23,195 nt of DNA from Fennellomyces sp. T-0311 (GCA_025266875.1 JALLLT010000123.1:1-23195), one strand, 5' to 3'. Shown: positions 9,121 through 19,641, counted from the stretch's first letter. A program made the numbers and translations. The notes: a model not told the origin generated them from the sequence alone.

Positions 9121-9407
9121 CATCCATCAATACAATGGCATGCTGGATGAACATTGTACACCACGTTTTTACATATCCAACATACCCTATCCATATAATC
9201 CAGCAATACCACGATCTTATCTCGCGCTGCACAGCCTATTGAAGTATCCCACAGTGTAATATCAGCCGTATCCATATCGATATCGCGTGGTGATGGTTGA
9301 ACTTCGTGTGTATTGGCATGCTTAAGCAGTGAAAGAATAATCCTTTTTTCAGGCAACAAAACACCTGCTGTTTTTGTGTTTCCGCATGCTGTGTATAATA
9401 ATGCCAT
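9120..9407 (-). CDS. Cys/His-rich hypothetical ORF inside the terminal repeat, truncated
   Basis: A 95-codon frame starts at 9407 and ends right where the repeat homology stops. The other copy (1-223) reads on for a further WHCACLK before its stop. The C-terminus has C-x2-C...H-x3-C-x-C spacing (CWICK, HPACHC), which could bind zinc. Upstream there may be a further exon: an acceptor-like ccacag precedes an open frame near 9440, and a gtaagc donor with a tcaacatcag acceptor lies at 9500-9540. I recognise no family. It may be a captured gene fragment or the end of a MULE-encoded protein. Confidence 0.35.
   Translation of the reverse strand: MALLYTACGNTKTAGVLLPEKRIILSLLKHANTHEVQPSPRDIDMDTADITLWDTSIGCAARDKIVVLLDYMDRVCWICKNVVYNVHPACHCIDG
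9121..9321. repeat. Right copy of the 201-bp inverted repeat (putative MULE terminal repeat)
   Basis: Reverse complement of 1-201, without indels. The two copies diverge abruptly inward of 9121. The repeat may continue outward beyond 9321, but the left copy is cut by the window start, so the outer end and any 8-10 bp target duplication cannot be determined here. Confidence 0.6.
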
Positions 9408-9942
9408 AATATCAGCACCATAAAACCAGTATGATACCTGTGGTTACCATGAAAACCATGAATGAAAGCTATTTGAGCTTGTTGTTTGCGCGTTTTGCTG
9501 ATGTTGAACAGTTCATATATGAAAAATAAAAGCTTACAAGTGTTTTTCTCGGTGGAATCGCGTCAGTTCACTGTTAGCGTAAGGCTGGTCGAAAAGAACG
9601 TAATTAATTTGCTAAATCTTGTTGCAGATGCGTTACTAGGCGAAATGAATCGTCCAATCTACAAAAGATTAATAAGCCCATCTTTTAAAACTTCAAAGAT
9701 CCAGCCATGTTCGTTCTCATCTGGCTCCCACCCACTCATCTCGCCAAGATCCAGTCATTACCGTCTGTAGTTGTGGTCACTTTATACTGTACGCCCGAGA
9801 TCGTTGTCCAATTGTGCTTTTCTTTTTTAAAAAAAACTTTAAATGAGAGTGAAGGACTTTACACTTTTTTTGCTGAAATTGAGCCATCACCCTTCTCCTC
9901 AGCTGACATTAAAATCTCAATTTTCTGGTGGAGGGGGGGTCT
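9408..9942. other. Non-coding stretch between MULE end and FAR1-like fragment
   Basis: No ORF I can support. A G-run (ggtggaggggggg, about 9930-9942) lies directly at the 3' break of the neighbouring MULE/FAR1-like fragment and may mark an insertion or deletion junction. Confidence 0.35.
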
Positions 9943-10719
9943 TCATCTTAAATTCAGGCCGATATAAGTAGATTGATCTTTATGGGCGACAAACAGGTTG
10001 TTTAACACTCCTTCCTCAGTAATTTCGTATCGATACAAATAGTTTCCAGTACGAAGCTTGCTTGTGATAATGGAGAACTCCTCGGCATGTCTACTTTCGG
10101 CGTTCACCCTCTCCAGGGTTTTGCTGATATGCCGGGTGTTTATCATCGTCGCAGGATTGTTGATATGCATGAGCCGAAGAATTTGGGAAGTCGTCATTCC
10201 AACTGATGATTGCTGAACAATTTGTGTGACAACCTCGTGAGTCATTTCATCCTTGCCGGCACTAGGATCAATCCGAAGGTCTGTTCGCTCATCCTCGTTA
10301 CAGCAAGTATGCACCAAGTTGGTTTTGTCATTTTTGAGATTAAAGCTGTACTTGGTAGCTCCTTTTGTTTTCGAGGCGTACACCTTATACGGACAACCCA
10401 TGCGAATGGTAGATTTTTCTGGTCTCTTCTTCACAACGCCGTTAGCACACTTAAAGTGCGCTTTGGGATCAAAACCTAATTTCGCAGCTGATTCACTCAT
10501 TTTCTTGGTATTGCCTTCAATACGATTTTGACTATCGGCCTTCAGCTCTCCACCTTGGGAACACTTCATGTAGCAAAAGTGTGTGCCACTTTTCGCACTG
10601 GTTCCACTGCTTTGAATTACGACACCAACGTATCCTTTACTGCGCCAATACTGCCTAAGCTTTTTTGCCAAAGCATGGTGATCATCGGCAGTTTCGTTAT
10701 AAATCGGGTCGTGGGACAT
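9943..10719 (-). pseudogene. N-terminal fragment of a second MULE/FAR1-like transposase
   Basis: 258 codons from the ATG at 10719. It has Cys/His positions arranged like the FAR1-type DNA-binding region of MULEs (FCYMKC, HFKC, MGCPYKVY, then VHTCCNEDE). A helical region and the segment VLNNLFVAHKDQS follow, which in this family immediately precedes the DDE catalytic domain. The frame then ends within a few codons at 9943, with none of the DDE core. It differs from the MULE at 7172-8887, so it belongs to another element. A truncated remnant is likelier than a short functional gene, but a domesticated DNA-binding protein is possible. Confidence 0.6.
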
Positions 10720-11381
10720 AATAGCTGCTATAATACTGTTAAATTAGCGCCTAATTCAGGTCAATGTAGGTAGGATATAACTGCGTTAAGATAGAAAGTT
10801 AAAGTGGTACAACAACTCACAAAGAAAGTGCTTGTTTAAACTGGTTTGTGTTAATGAAGCTTTTAAGTTTTTTGATGAAAAGGTTAAAGCGGAAGGATTT
10901 GCTCACAAGAAAAGCAGTGTACATATAAAGGAATTATTTGTGTTACCTCTACCGCTGACTTACAAGTGTCTTGAGCTGTTGCGTGTTTTTGCGCACAGAC
11001 ACAGTACATACAGTACTGATGTATAGTACGACTTATAGATACTTATCAATCCCACAAGTCCTGGCAAGTCCCGCCAAGTCCAGCGGGTCTTGAAAAAATT
11101 GAGTCATTATGGCTGCGTAAAACCCTGAGCCAGGGTTAATATGTGCATATTTTGTCCCCAAGTCCTGTGCAATTTTACTGGCTAGACACGCTTATATTTT
11201 TTATGCATTTGAGGAAGAGCTTGATCGATCGATCTTGGGATGGCCATCGTAAGGAAGGATCCATCTAATTTATCTTGTCATTCATTGAATGTATTGAGTG
11301 AACTTCATATTGTGTTTGTAGTATATGCCAAAAAGTGCTTTTTTTATTATTATATGAACGAGAACGATGCGAAAAATATTT
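10720..11381. other. Intergenic stretch with CAAGTCC words
   Basis: No supported gene. Near 11050-11170 the word CAAGTCC recurs four times (acaagtcctgg, gcaagtcccgc, ccaagtccagc, ccaagtcctg), with a short CCCGCC...GCGGGT inverted pair. This may be the end of an unrecognised element. Another gatcgatcgatc lies near 11222. Confidence 0.35.
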
Positions 11382-13842
11382 TTAAAGAGGAGGCATCTCT
11401 ACATTTTGCCATGTCTCTTTATTGTCACCCATCCAGTTCAAGGATTTCTCCTTAATCAGCCCATGGTGGCACCACTCAGCCTTTGGGTGCGTGCGCCAGT
11501 ACTCAACCATATCCAACACATTAGCTGGTTCCTGTTGCTGCAAGCCGTGGTGCTCGATGAATGCTTTGATTCCGTCGACAACGCGCTTTCTCTGGCTGAA
11601 CTTCTTCATTTGATCCTTTCACCACGCAGTACCCCACTGAAGTTCCAGGTCCTTGATAGCAGGATGACCAGACAAACCGTCGTGATATCCACGCCAAAGA
11701 TCCTGTACAGTCTTCACGCCGTCGCTTATTCTGTAGAATGGTGGCTGGGGGGTGGAAGAGGTGTCGACAAAGGACGAAGCAGCAGCAGCAGTGGAAGTGA
11801 ACGGTGCCGTGGAAGCAGGAGGAAAGGACGTCAAAGCAGAGGCAGTAGTGGAAGTAAGTGGCGTTGTGGCAGGAGGAAAGGAGGCCGAAGTAGTGGCAGG
11901 AGTAGAAGTGGATGGTGTCCATTGCACCGAGATCGTGAGACGTCCATTTGCAAGGTCACTCATGAACTGGTTGAACACTTGCATATGCTCTTCGAGCGAC
12001 TCCGTAATGCGATTCAGTCGTTGAGACATATCCGCGTACATCTGTTGAAGGTACGTATGCAAGTGCGGCATTGCTCTAGAAAGGGTGAGATCCTCTGGTG
12101 GTGGGGAATCGTCAATGGACCTTTCGAGGTTACTGGAAGTTCAAAAGGTACTTAGTAAGTATGTATATCTTCTACAACTGGTATTATACTTACGCTGCAA
12201 AATCCAGGTAACTTGGATCTCTGAAGATGTCTGCTTTCCAAATAGATAAGTGCGGGTGGCGTTTCCTCATCGGCACGGAATCCTGCAAGAATGTTATACG
12301 TAAAGCACGTAACATCTTCAGGAACCCATCGGCGGCAACACTCCCATCACCTTGGCCTTGGTTAATTCTCTCTTGTCGCTCCTCAATCCAAGAGAAAACT
12401 TTTTGCTGCAATGACTCGGGGGGTTGGACGGTATCACGGGGCAACCAGAAAGTCTTTCCGTTGGGATCAAACTTTGCCATAGCTCGCAACAGACGCCGTG
12501 GTAGGTTTGTCAGATATGATCCTTCCATCGCATCGTTTGTCCACCGCCCAGCTCGTCGAATCGCAGAATCACCGGCCTCGCCCAGATCAGCCATTTTTGC
12601 ACCCGACTTTCTACCCGCGTGCGTAATAGATGTTGATCTGATATTGCACTCGTTGAACGCCTTCTTGAAAGCTCTGGAATGAGCAGCTGGCGTCATACTT
12701 TGGGTGAGGTCGACAGAATCACGGCTCTCGCTACTGCACAACTTGATATCGAACCAGTCTTCACGCTCCATCATTTTAGGAAAGTCTTCCTTGCGAACGT
12801 GCCAGCGGTAGAAAAAGTAAAGACCGAGTGCCATCCAAAGACAAGTTTCAACCTGTGCACATCGAATGGCTGATCCGTGCTCGACTTTACCAAACTGATT
12901 TGTCTTTCCATGAAACAAAAGCAGAACCAAACAAGGGCATTGGATATCAGGCGTAGGTCCTTCTCCTTGGAGGGGAATCGTGTGAATGTCGGCAAACTTG
13001 AGCTCTCGAACATTGTCGCCACGCATGAGCGCAAAGTGCGACACAAGCATCATGACTGCATTGCGATAGTGCTCGGGCTTGTCCTTCACCAGAAAGTAAT
13101 CGATGACTCTAGTCAATTCTTCCATTGTTAAGTACCCATCCAAAATGGACCCGGCAGCACGGTCTTCATAGTTTGTTTTGCATCTCTTGGCTTGCTTTTT
13201 CTTGGAGTTTTTAAGCAGTGACTTGACGTCTGGAATTCGCGGATGGTTGGTCACAGTGTTCGTGTTGTTGCTACATTGGTCGTGAAAGAGCTTGGTGATC
13301 GCACTAACGTACTGTTCGATGGAGCTAAAGCCGAGTACGTTCTCTCGGTCAGCGGCCAGTTCTGGGTCGTCAGTATCCGCTTCACCACTTGAGTCTTCGT
13401 TGGTAACACCTTCCGATTGCTTTTCGTGCGTAGATCGACGGAGCCTCGTAAGGACCTGTATATGTAGAAGAGTATATAATATATGAGCAAAAAGTTCATA
13501 TACATCTGCTTCTGTACTTACATATTCTTCCAGAAATAGGTGCAGTTTGTCGCCATTGACTTGATAACGAGTAGTGACTTGGAAGGGCTTTGTGTCGCAC
13601 CATGAACAAAACTCACTCATTTTTGGATAGTATGCAAGCTTGGTGGAATTGGGACGAAGCGCCTGCGTCGTGGCTTGCGTACGCTGTCTTGATTGTTGCA
13701 TGGCCAGGTTCATTTCAGCGACATTACGAGGACCAGGTCTATGGGCCGGTTGGCTGCTAGTCTGGTCTTCAACAGGCTCCTCAGATGGCGAGGGATTGAG
13801 ATTGTATAAAGCAGATACGTATTCGTGTTGTTGTTTAGGCAT
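11382..13842 (-). pseudogene. Crypton tyrosine recombinase with GCR1_C-like C-terminal domain, one nonsense codon
   Basis: Exons 13842-13522, 13455-12194 and 12132-11382 join to 777 codons. The introns are 66 bp (gtaagt...tatacag, phase 0, in-frame without stops) and 61 bp (gtaagt...cttccag, phase 2). The catalytic pattern of tyrosine recombinases is present: R252 in MRGDNVREL, K291 in HGKTNQFGK, H386-x2-R389 in THAGRKSG, W412 in GRWTND and Y421 in GSYLTNLPR. A Thr/Ala/Ser/Pro-rich linker follows. Then comes a GCR1_C-like domain, TVQDLWRGYHDGLSGHPAI...QWGTAW, as in Cryptons. Codon 699 (11621-11619) is TGA between GTAW and KDQMKKFSQRKR, where family members carry Arg; CGA to TGA is the simplest explanation. 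Expected role: single-step DNA integration and excision. The truncated protein would lack the last 79 residues. Confidence 0.85.
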
Positions 13843-14684
13843 GGTAGATGATACAAGGCGTGTACGCAGAATAGATGAATTGTGATTATCGAGCCCTTAC
13901 AGAAAGCTAGCTTATATATCTTCCCCTTTCCCAGCATAAGGCTCAGCCTCCTAGAAGACCTCATCCCTCCGCAGGCTCAGCAGGCTCAGCAAGTCCTTCT
14001 TCGCATTGATACGTCTTAAATCAGCCTCACTCATTCAAAGAAGTATTAAATTACTGCGGCCTGCGGCGCAGCTCAGCGCCTCACCCAGCCTTCCTTTGCA
14101 TCATTTTTGTACACTCTTTTCCGTCATATGTTCGACGCGCTTTTTTAAATAGAATGTTGTATATTTTTATTTACTATCATTCAATTTTTTAGACTGATAC
14201 TATAATTTTTATTATGAAAGTTGCTTCAGCGATTACGATCTGTCAAAAGCTTCTGCGCTACCGCGCGGGTTATGTGCCCAATTTGGAAAGATGCATACGG
14301 GATTCAGGTCCGCTCGTGGCTGAGGACTCGCGTCCAGGACGCACAGGAAGTCCGCTTTATATGCCCTACATATTTTACGATGGCTGCTTGTAAAATTTGT
14401 TTGATACTGCATAATGGTAAGTTGACTAATGCTAATCATACCTGATCACTCCGCCCTGTCATAAAGTTTGCACACAGAGCAAATCTTAGTCCACTCAGTC
14501 CACACTCGTCCTGAAGTACTAGAGAATTCACTCACAGGACAACAATGACACGCGTAAAGAACATAATGGTTAGCGCATATCAATAATTGCTCTATAAAGC
14601 CATAATATAGTGCAACTTTCATCAACCCTCACTCTTTTTTATTCAGTGGAATTTCATATCCCGACCCTTGTACTTCGATTCTTC
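13843..14684. other. Upstream region of Crypton 1
   Basis: No gene supported. 13930-14110 is GC-rich with repeated GGCTCAGC (cgcaggctcagcaggctcagcaag and gcgcagctcagcgcc). 14110-14684 is AT-rich without recognisable structure. Confidence 0.4.
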
Positions 14685-15086
14685 ACCCATGTTCGCGCAC
14701 ACAGAAAAAATCTCACCCAAGTTTCGTTAACCATCATTGCGCGCACAGAAAAGTGCTACTCCCACTTTTAACCGTCATCTCGCACACAGAAAATGTGCCA
14801 CTCCGCTCTTTTCTGTGCGCCTCGTTCGATTTTGTACATAGTGAAGGATGGAAGCTAAACTATGGTATTAACGGATATTATGAATAACTTCAATGTAATA
14901 TAATGCATTTAATACTTTTGAAATACAAGTTGTAAGGTAATTGCAGCGAAACAGCGTAACACTTGTGAAGAGGCTTCTCGAGCATACACTTTTGATTGGA
15001 TGAGCATTATGGTACCGCAGATTTATGTTAAACTACCTAGGTTTTTTCTGTGCGCATGGTCTTTTTTTTTCTGTGCGCGAGGTGAC
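14685..15086. mobile_element. About 400-bp inverted-word element (MITE or foldback-like)
   Basis: The word GCGCACAGAAAA (variants GCACACAGAAAA) occurs in forward orientation near 14694, 14740 and 14783. It occurs inverted (TTTTCTGTGCGC) near 14808, 15047 and 15069. The outer edges are inverted copies: TCACC...CGCGCACACAGAAAAAA on the left and ttttctgtgcgcgaggtga on the right. There is no coding frame. This fits a small non-autonomous element, or subterminal ends joined by deletion. Confidence 0.55.
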
Positions 15087-15089
15087 TCC

Positions 15090-15462
15090 CTATCCAATTA
15101 TATGTGCATAAAGCAGCGTTATTAAAGTGTATTTAAGAAAAAATTTAAAAAGAAAATCTATGTCTAATATTGAGAAACCTTGAGAAGAATAAGGTGGTCG
15201 GCAGGGCACAGCAAAAAAGAGACGGCAAAGAGGTACATCAAGCAGGGCAAGACAAGCAAGCATGGCAAAAGTAACGGCAAAGGCCGCAGCAAGCAGAGAG
15301 ACAACCAGACAACGATCACCAGGCAGCAAGTCAAATGGGAGGCAGGACAAGTGAATGGGACGAAACCAAAAGAAAAGTAAGGCGGGTGGTTGGGGAGGCA
15401 ACATGAGAACGAAACAAGACAGCGATAGTAAGATCAATCTTCAAAAAATGAAGAGATATTCT
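15090..15462. other. T-poor, purine-biased tract downstream of Crypton 2
   Basis: 15180-15420 is strongly depleted in T on the plus strand, with recurring GGCAA/GGCAG. A Lys-rich plus-strand frame (15180-15380) exists but begins at a TTG and looks compositional rather than coding. Confidence 0.35.
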
Positions 15463-17571
15463 TCAAAATCCAGTTGAACGAAACATCTTTTGTTGACTTT
15501 TTCAAGTCATACCGTTGCAAAACGTCTTGAAAGGATTGGTTTCGGATACTTCAGCTTTGATTCGTTTGATGATGCGGTTTCTTCTGCAGAAGAACTGATT
15601 TTCGCCAGGTTTTTTGCGCCATCTTTTTTTGTACTTTTTTTTGAGATCGTCAACCTTGGGCAGGCGTATTTTTCTGCCGTTTGGCAGATCAACTACTAAC
15701 CCCTCAAAGAACTCGCACTACAAGGTCTTGAACATTTCCAACCCTCGACACATCTTGTACTTTGGAATCGGCGGTGGCTATTCTTCTACTAATGGTGGTG
15801 GGAGCGCCACAGAGTTTGTTCCTGTTGTTGTTGTACATGTTGCAGTTGCTGTTGTTGAGGACGATGCTGCTGCTGCCGAGGCCGACGGTGTTGATGTTGT
15901 TGCTGTTGATGCAGGGAATGACGACGACGATGATGATATCGCTGTAGGAAACAATGGTGTTGCTGTTACTGCTGCTGCTGCAGAGGGATCTGTATGCTGT
16001 TGTTGCTGCTGAGCCTGGTGCTGTTGCTGTTGATTGATATTGAGTGAAAAGCTCAATGAAGTACGACCGCACACAAGATCTTGCCATTGTTGCATAGCAT
16101 TTTGGATATCATGCGATTATTGACCGAGCTGAGTAAGAGGTTGAAGAGAAGTAAGCAGACCGGCAAGCGAGTTGATGAATTCGTTTTGCTTTTGAAATTG
16201 TAGAGCGATTTGCTGTTGTAGAACGCCAAGTCTGCTCTCGATGATCGGTACAGCCCTCTGTAGCAACAATTCACTTGGCTCAACTTCCACGTCCAAAGCA
16301 TCATTCACATCACTAGCAATAGTTGATACAGTACGTTAACCATAGTAATTAAAGCTATTCATCACATACCTTTCGAACTGCAAGTACAGGTCGTCTTGGA
16401 AAAGTGGATCTTTCCAAATGAAATGGTGTGGGTACTGCTTTTTCATAAGGACAGAGACCTGCAGAAACCCAATCCGAAGTTGCTCTAGCAACTTTTAAAA
16501 CCCATCCACTGCAAGCGACGATTGTTCCACATTTCCACTGTTTAAGCGCTGGTGCCAAGTATCAACCCACGGGTACACCTTCTGACAAAGTTCAATAGGA
16601 GGAGTAACAGTCGCACGTGGTAGGTAATACTAGCCTGCTTCGTGAGTAAAACCTGCGAGTGTTTGTAATGCTTCTCTTGGGAAATTGGTCAAATACTTCT
16701 TTGACAATGCGTTGCTGTTCCACCAGCCCAAACGTTGGATTGCTGCTTTACTAGTGCCCAAAACTTCTGCCATCTGTGCCCCTGACCCACGCATCGCGTG
16801 TGTTTTCGCCTTCAAGTGCAAGCCGACCCCCTTGAATACTGCACTAATTGCTGCTAAGTGTGCCAGATACGATAACTCTGCAATGTTGTCATTGCCTAAG
16901 GATTTGATGGGTTTGAGCCAGTACCAATCCTTGTTTGTGTTTAAATTTGGAAACTGCTCGCCGCGTACATGCCACTGACAAAAGAGGTATGTTGAAAGGA
17001 TCATCTGTGGACAAATCTGAAGCTTGGCATTTCTGAGACAAGCAGCAAATTCGACACGGCCCTTCTGGTTGGTTTTTCCTTGCAACAGAACCATAATGAA
17101 TGCATGGTACTCAGTGACACCTTCGTTCTCCAGCAACATGGTCTGTAAATCGGCAAACTCCATCTTTCGAACGCTTTCGCCACGTAGCAAACCGTAATGA
17201 GCAAGCAAAAATGAGGTGCAGTTCCGTAATCCTTCCACCATGTTTTTGCCAAAAAAGTAGTCAACTATAACCTTCATCTCCTTGGTTGTTGTATATCCAT
17301 CTGCAATTATGCCCGCGCTTCTAACATCATATTGCTCGCGCTTCAAAGTGCTTTCTTGGTACTTTAGCTTCCTCACCAAAGCTTGAACATAAGGTCCACG
17401 GAGATGAGGTTGGGAAAAGCAGCTGTCTTTCTCGATTTGCGTTGTATAAAGGTCGACAAGAGAGTTGATGTAAGCAAGAACGGTGGCTAGACCAACTCTT
17501 TTTTCTTCATTGGCAGGCATATGAGACAAGACGGCATTGGCAGCAGCATCCACGCCGGCAGCAGCAAACAT
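15463..17571 (-). pseudogene. Second Crypton tyrosine recombinase with GCR1_C-like domain, degenerate
   Basis: Starting at 17571, the frame aligns throughout with Crypton 1. R is in LLRGESVRKMEF, K in QGKTNQKGR, H-x2-R in THAMRGSG, W in GWWNSN and Y in KKYLTNFPREAL. In-frame stops interrupt it: TAG 16632-16630, TAA 16497-16495, TAA 16119-16117, TAG 15780-15778, TAG 15720-15718 and TGA 15504-15502. A conserved intron (16369-16313, gtatgt...gctag, phase 2) sits at the same place as in Crypton 1. The linker is a Gln/Ser/Thr/Ala low-complexity tract (15780-16050). It leads into a GCR1_C-like domain: YKMCRGLEMFKTL-stop-CEFFEGL, where Trp is expected at the stop, then KKRWRKKPGE and FFCRRNRIIKRI. 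The N-terminal domain seen in Crypton 1 is missing upstream of 17571. Confidence 0.85.
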
Positions 17572-17579
17572 GGTAGTAG

Positions 17580-18200
17580 TAGTATTGATCGGGGGGCAGC
17601 AGAGGATGATGATGATGTGGCAGAGGGGGCCACGAAATCACAGTAGCGTTAAGAGGAGGAGAGTCACTTGACATGGTAATGGCAGCAGATTAGGGTATTG
17701 TATTTCGGGTATCGGGTCGGGTATCGGCTGACCCGTATCTGGCTTTGAAGAAGTCGACCCGTACCCGTAAAAGACCCGTAAGACCCGAAGGCCCGTACCT
17801 GATACCCGACCCGAGAAGAATAGATGCAATGACTTGGTACAATTAGCGAAAGTAATAATTTTTTGGGGAATTACGCTCTTCAGGACAGCACTCAAATATG
17901 AAAATCATGGTATTGGTGAAAAATGGATATATGCCAGTGTGAAACAGATATGTGTTGGTGTGAAATGGAATGAATTAGAAACAAATGCAGAATTTTAAGG
18001 CATTAGCATACGTTAAAAAGATGTGTCTTATTTATTGTTGCAAATGTCGCACGTCATAATCATGAGAAGCTAGTAACTGAAATGGAGATGTAAATGGGGT
18101 TGAAAAGTCGAGGCTGCATTGCTGAAGGCGATGCACTTGGTATCGGCAAGAAACAAAAGCGTTGTGGCTGATTAATTAATTGGCGGAATTAAGGGTCTGT
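17580..18200. other. Upstream region of Crypton 2 with CCCG inverted repeat
   Basis: 17713-17725 (CGGGTCGGGTATC) and 17801-17813 (GATACCCGACCCG) are perfect inverted copies. Further ACCCGTA/TACCCG words lie between them. Such CCCG-type words are common near the ends of hAT-like elements, so this may be a small non-autonomous hAT derivative. No terminus or target duplication could be fixed. 17830-18200 shows no supported feature. Confidence 0.4.
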
Positions 18201-18240
18201 CACCAAGTTATTGATCTTGTGTAAGAATGAAAAGTTTCAG

Positions 18241-18318
18241 AAAAGGGCTCATCGTTGGTGCGCGAGCATCGAGATACAATGTGTACTCGACGACCGTGCA
18301 CCAGCGATGAGCCCTTTT
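18241..18318. repeat. Hairpin element A
   Basis: Arms 18241-18261 and 18298-18318 are inverted copies with one mismatch (AAAAGGGCTCATCG outward). It is flanked by CAGAA on the left and TGCGTTT on the right. The loop holds tacaatgtgtactcga. Confidence 0.7.
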
Positions 18319-18868
18319 TTGCGTTTATACAAGACGACTGTGCATATGTATGGCATCATAAGTGAAAAATGCAAATGGCTGCCTTGTATTGCTATGGCTG
18401 AAACATAAACGAGGTTGACATAATTGGTGTTTCTGATATCAATATGTTTGATAAGTTTGTGAAGTGCGAACTGCTCTGGTTTGTGTACTAATTCAGTACG
18501 TCTACATAAAGCACAATAGCGACGGCGTCATATCAACAATAAGACATAGAAAAAGGTGCAATGCTATATGTCGTTAATGCCGAATTCATAACAGAAGAAA
18601 CTGACGTGAGGAACCAAATGGGGCAGGGAGTAGAGATTGTAATGTTGTGCGGATTGCTATTCCTGTTCCTGGCGGCGATTGCGAGAAACCAGAACTATCT
18701 GAAACAAAGAGTCGCTGGTTGAGGGAACTGGCAGGATTATTAATAATTATGACGAAGTTTTGAGAGCATCGCATAATTAATGTTGTTTTGAATGGGATTG
18801 TTGAGTTGGGGATTAAAAAGGAGTGTCGCGGTTGATATCACACTCATTACCTTGCTATTTTGAAAATC

Positions 18869-18941
18869 AGAAGCCCATCGCTATATGTGCAAAATCGGTA
18901 CGTACAATATGTACTCGAGGCGCATATAGTGATGGGCTTCT
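18869..18941. repeat. Hairpin element B, related to A
   Basis: Arms 18869-18890 and 18920-18941 are inverted copies with two mismatches (AGAAGCCCATCGC outward). The flanks again are CAGAA and TGCGTTT, and the loop holds tacaatatgtactcga. 18320-18868 and 18942-19139 contain no gene. Weak similarity between about 18380-18410 and 19095-19115 (attgctat..ctgaaaca) suggests the duplicated unit is larger than the hairpin. Confidence 0.65.
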
Positions 18942-19139
18942 ATGCGTTTGGTAGCATGAGCGCGTAACATTGGTATTGAGTGAGATTAATATGTTGTAAA
19001 GTACTGACATCACTACGTATTATTGCTGTTTGATACGACCTGTGAGTTTATCCGCTGTCAAAATCCGCATAAACATTCACCGCACATTGCTATAACTGAA
19101 ACAAAGGGTATTGTAAGATCGGGTTTGTTAATTTGTCCT

Positions 19140-19641
19140 TGTTAGGATCTATAAGAGAAGACCCCGCCATGTGAGCCAGGAATAATGGATACAACAATTT
19201 AAAAATCTACCTATTCCTCTTAAGAACTCTGAAAAAGTGAAATACGAAAGAACTTCAAATAACCCGAATAGTTATGAAGAACCTCCGATTTCCATACAAC
19301 TTCAAAATACGACAATCTCTCGTGATTCCTTACACGAGTCGAACTAATTTACAACAAAAGAATAATTACAATGAGCATACAGATAGGATAAGAAATCTAA
19401 CTAGACACTCACAGGCTGAGTCCTCCCTGTCGCGCTCTGGGAAGAAAGACTAACTTTTATTTTTCTCTCTTTCTAAATTTATATAAGGGTGGTACTGATG
19501 GTTACATAGATACTAAACGGGGATATTCATATGGTATTACTACTGATACTGATTTCCTGATCATCTTTAGTGTAGGTGGTTCCTACTAAACTAATACTTC
19601 CGGGACGTTGCGGTACTACAATTTCATCCTATTCCTTAACA
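19140..19641. mobile_element. Possible solo LTR (about 502 bp)
   Basis: It starts TGTTAGGATC and ends TTCCTTAACA, a TG...CA pair with a short imperfect terminal inversion (TGTTAGGA / TCCTTAACA). A TATA-like aatttatataagg lies near 19478. The flanking 5-mers (gtcct and gtatg) do not match, so the target duplication is decayed or the call is wrong. No internal retroelement coding sequence is present. Confidence 0.4.

Noticed and set aside
11367..12155. 262-codon plus-strand frame
   Set aside because: It lies antisense to the Crypton 1 C-terminal exon, whose minus-strand frame has splice-consistent borders and a GCR1_C-like domain. The plus frame is a low-complexity Gly/Ser/Arg shadow.
15180..15380. 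Lys-rich 66-codon ORF
   Set aside because: Needs a TTG start, has biased composition and no supporting signals.
15614..16012. 132-codon plus-strand frame rich in Val/Ala/Asp
   Set aside because: Shadow of the trinucleotide-repeat linker of Crypton 2.
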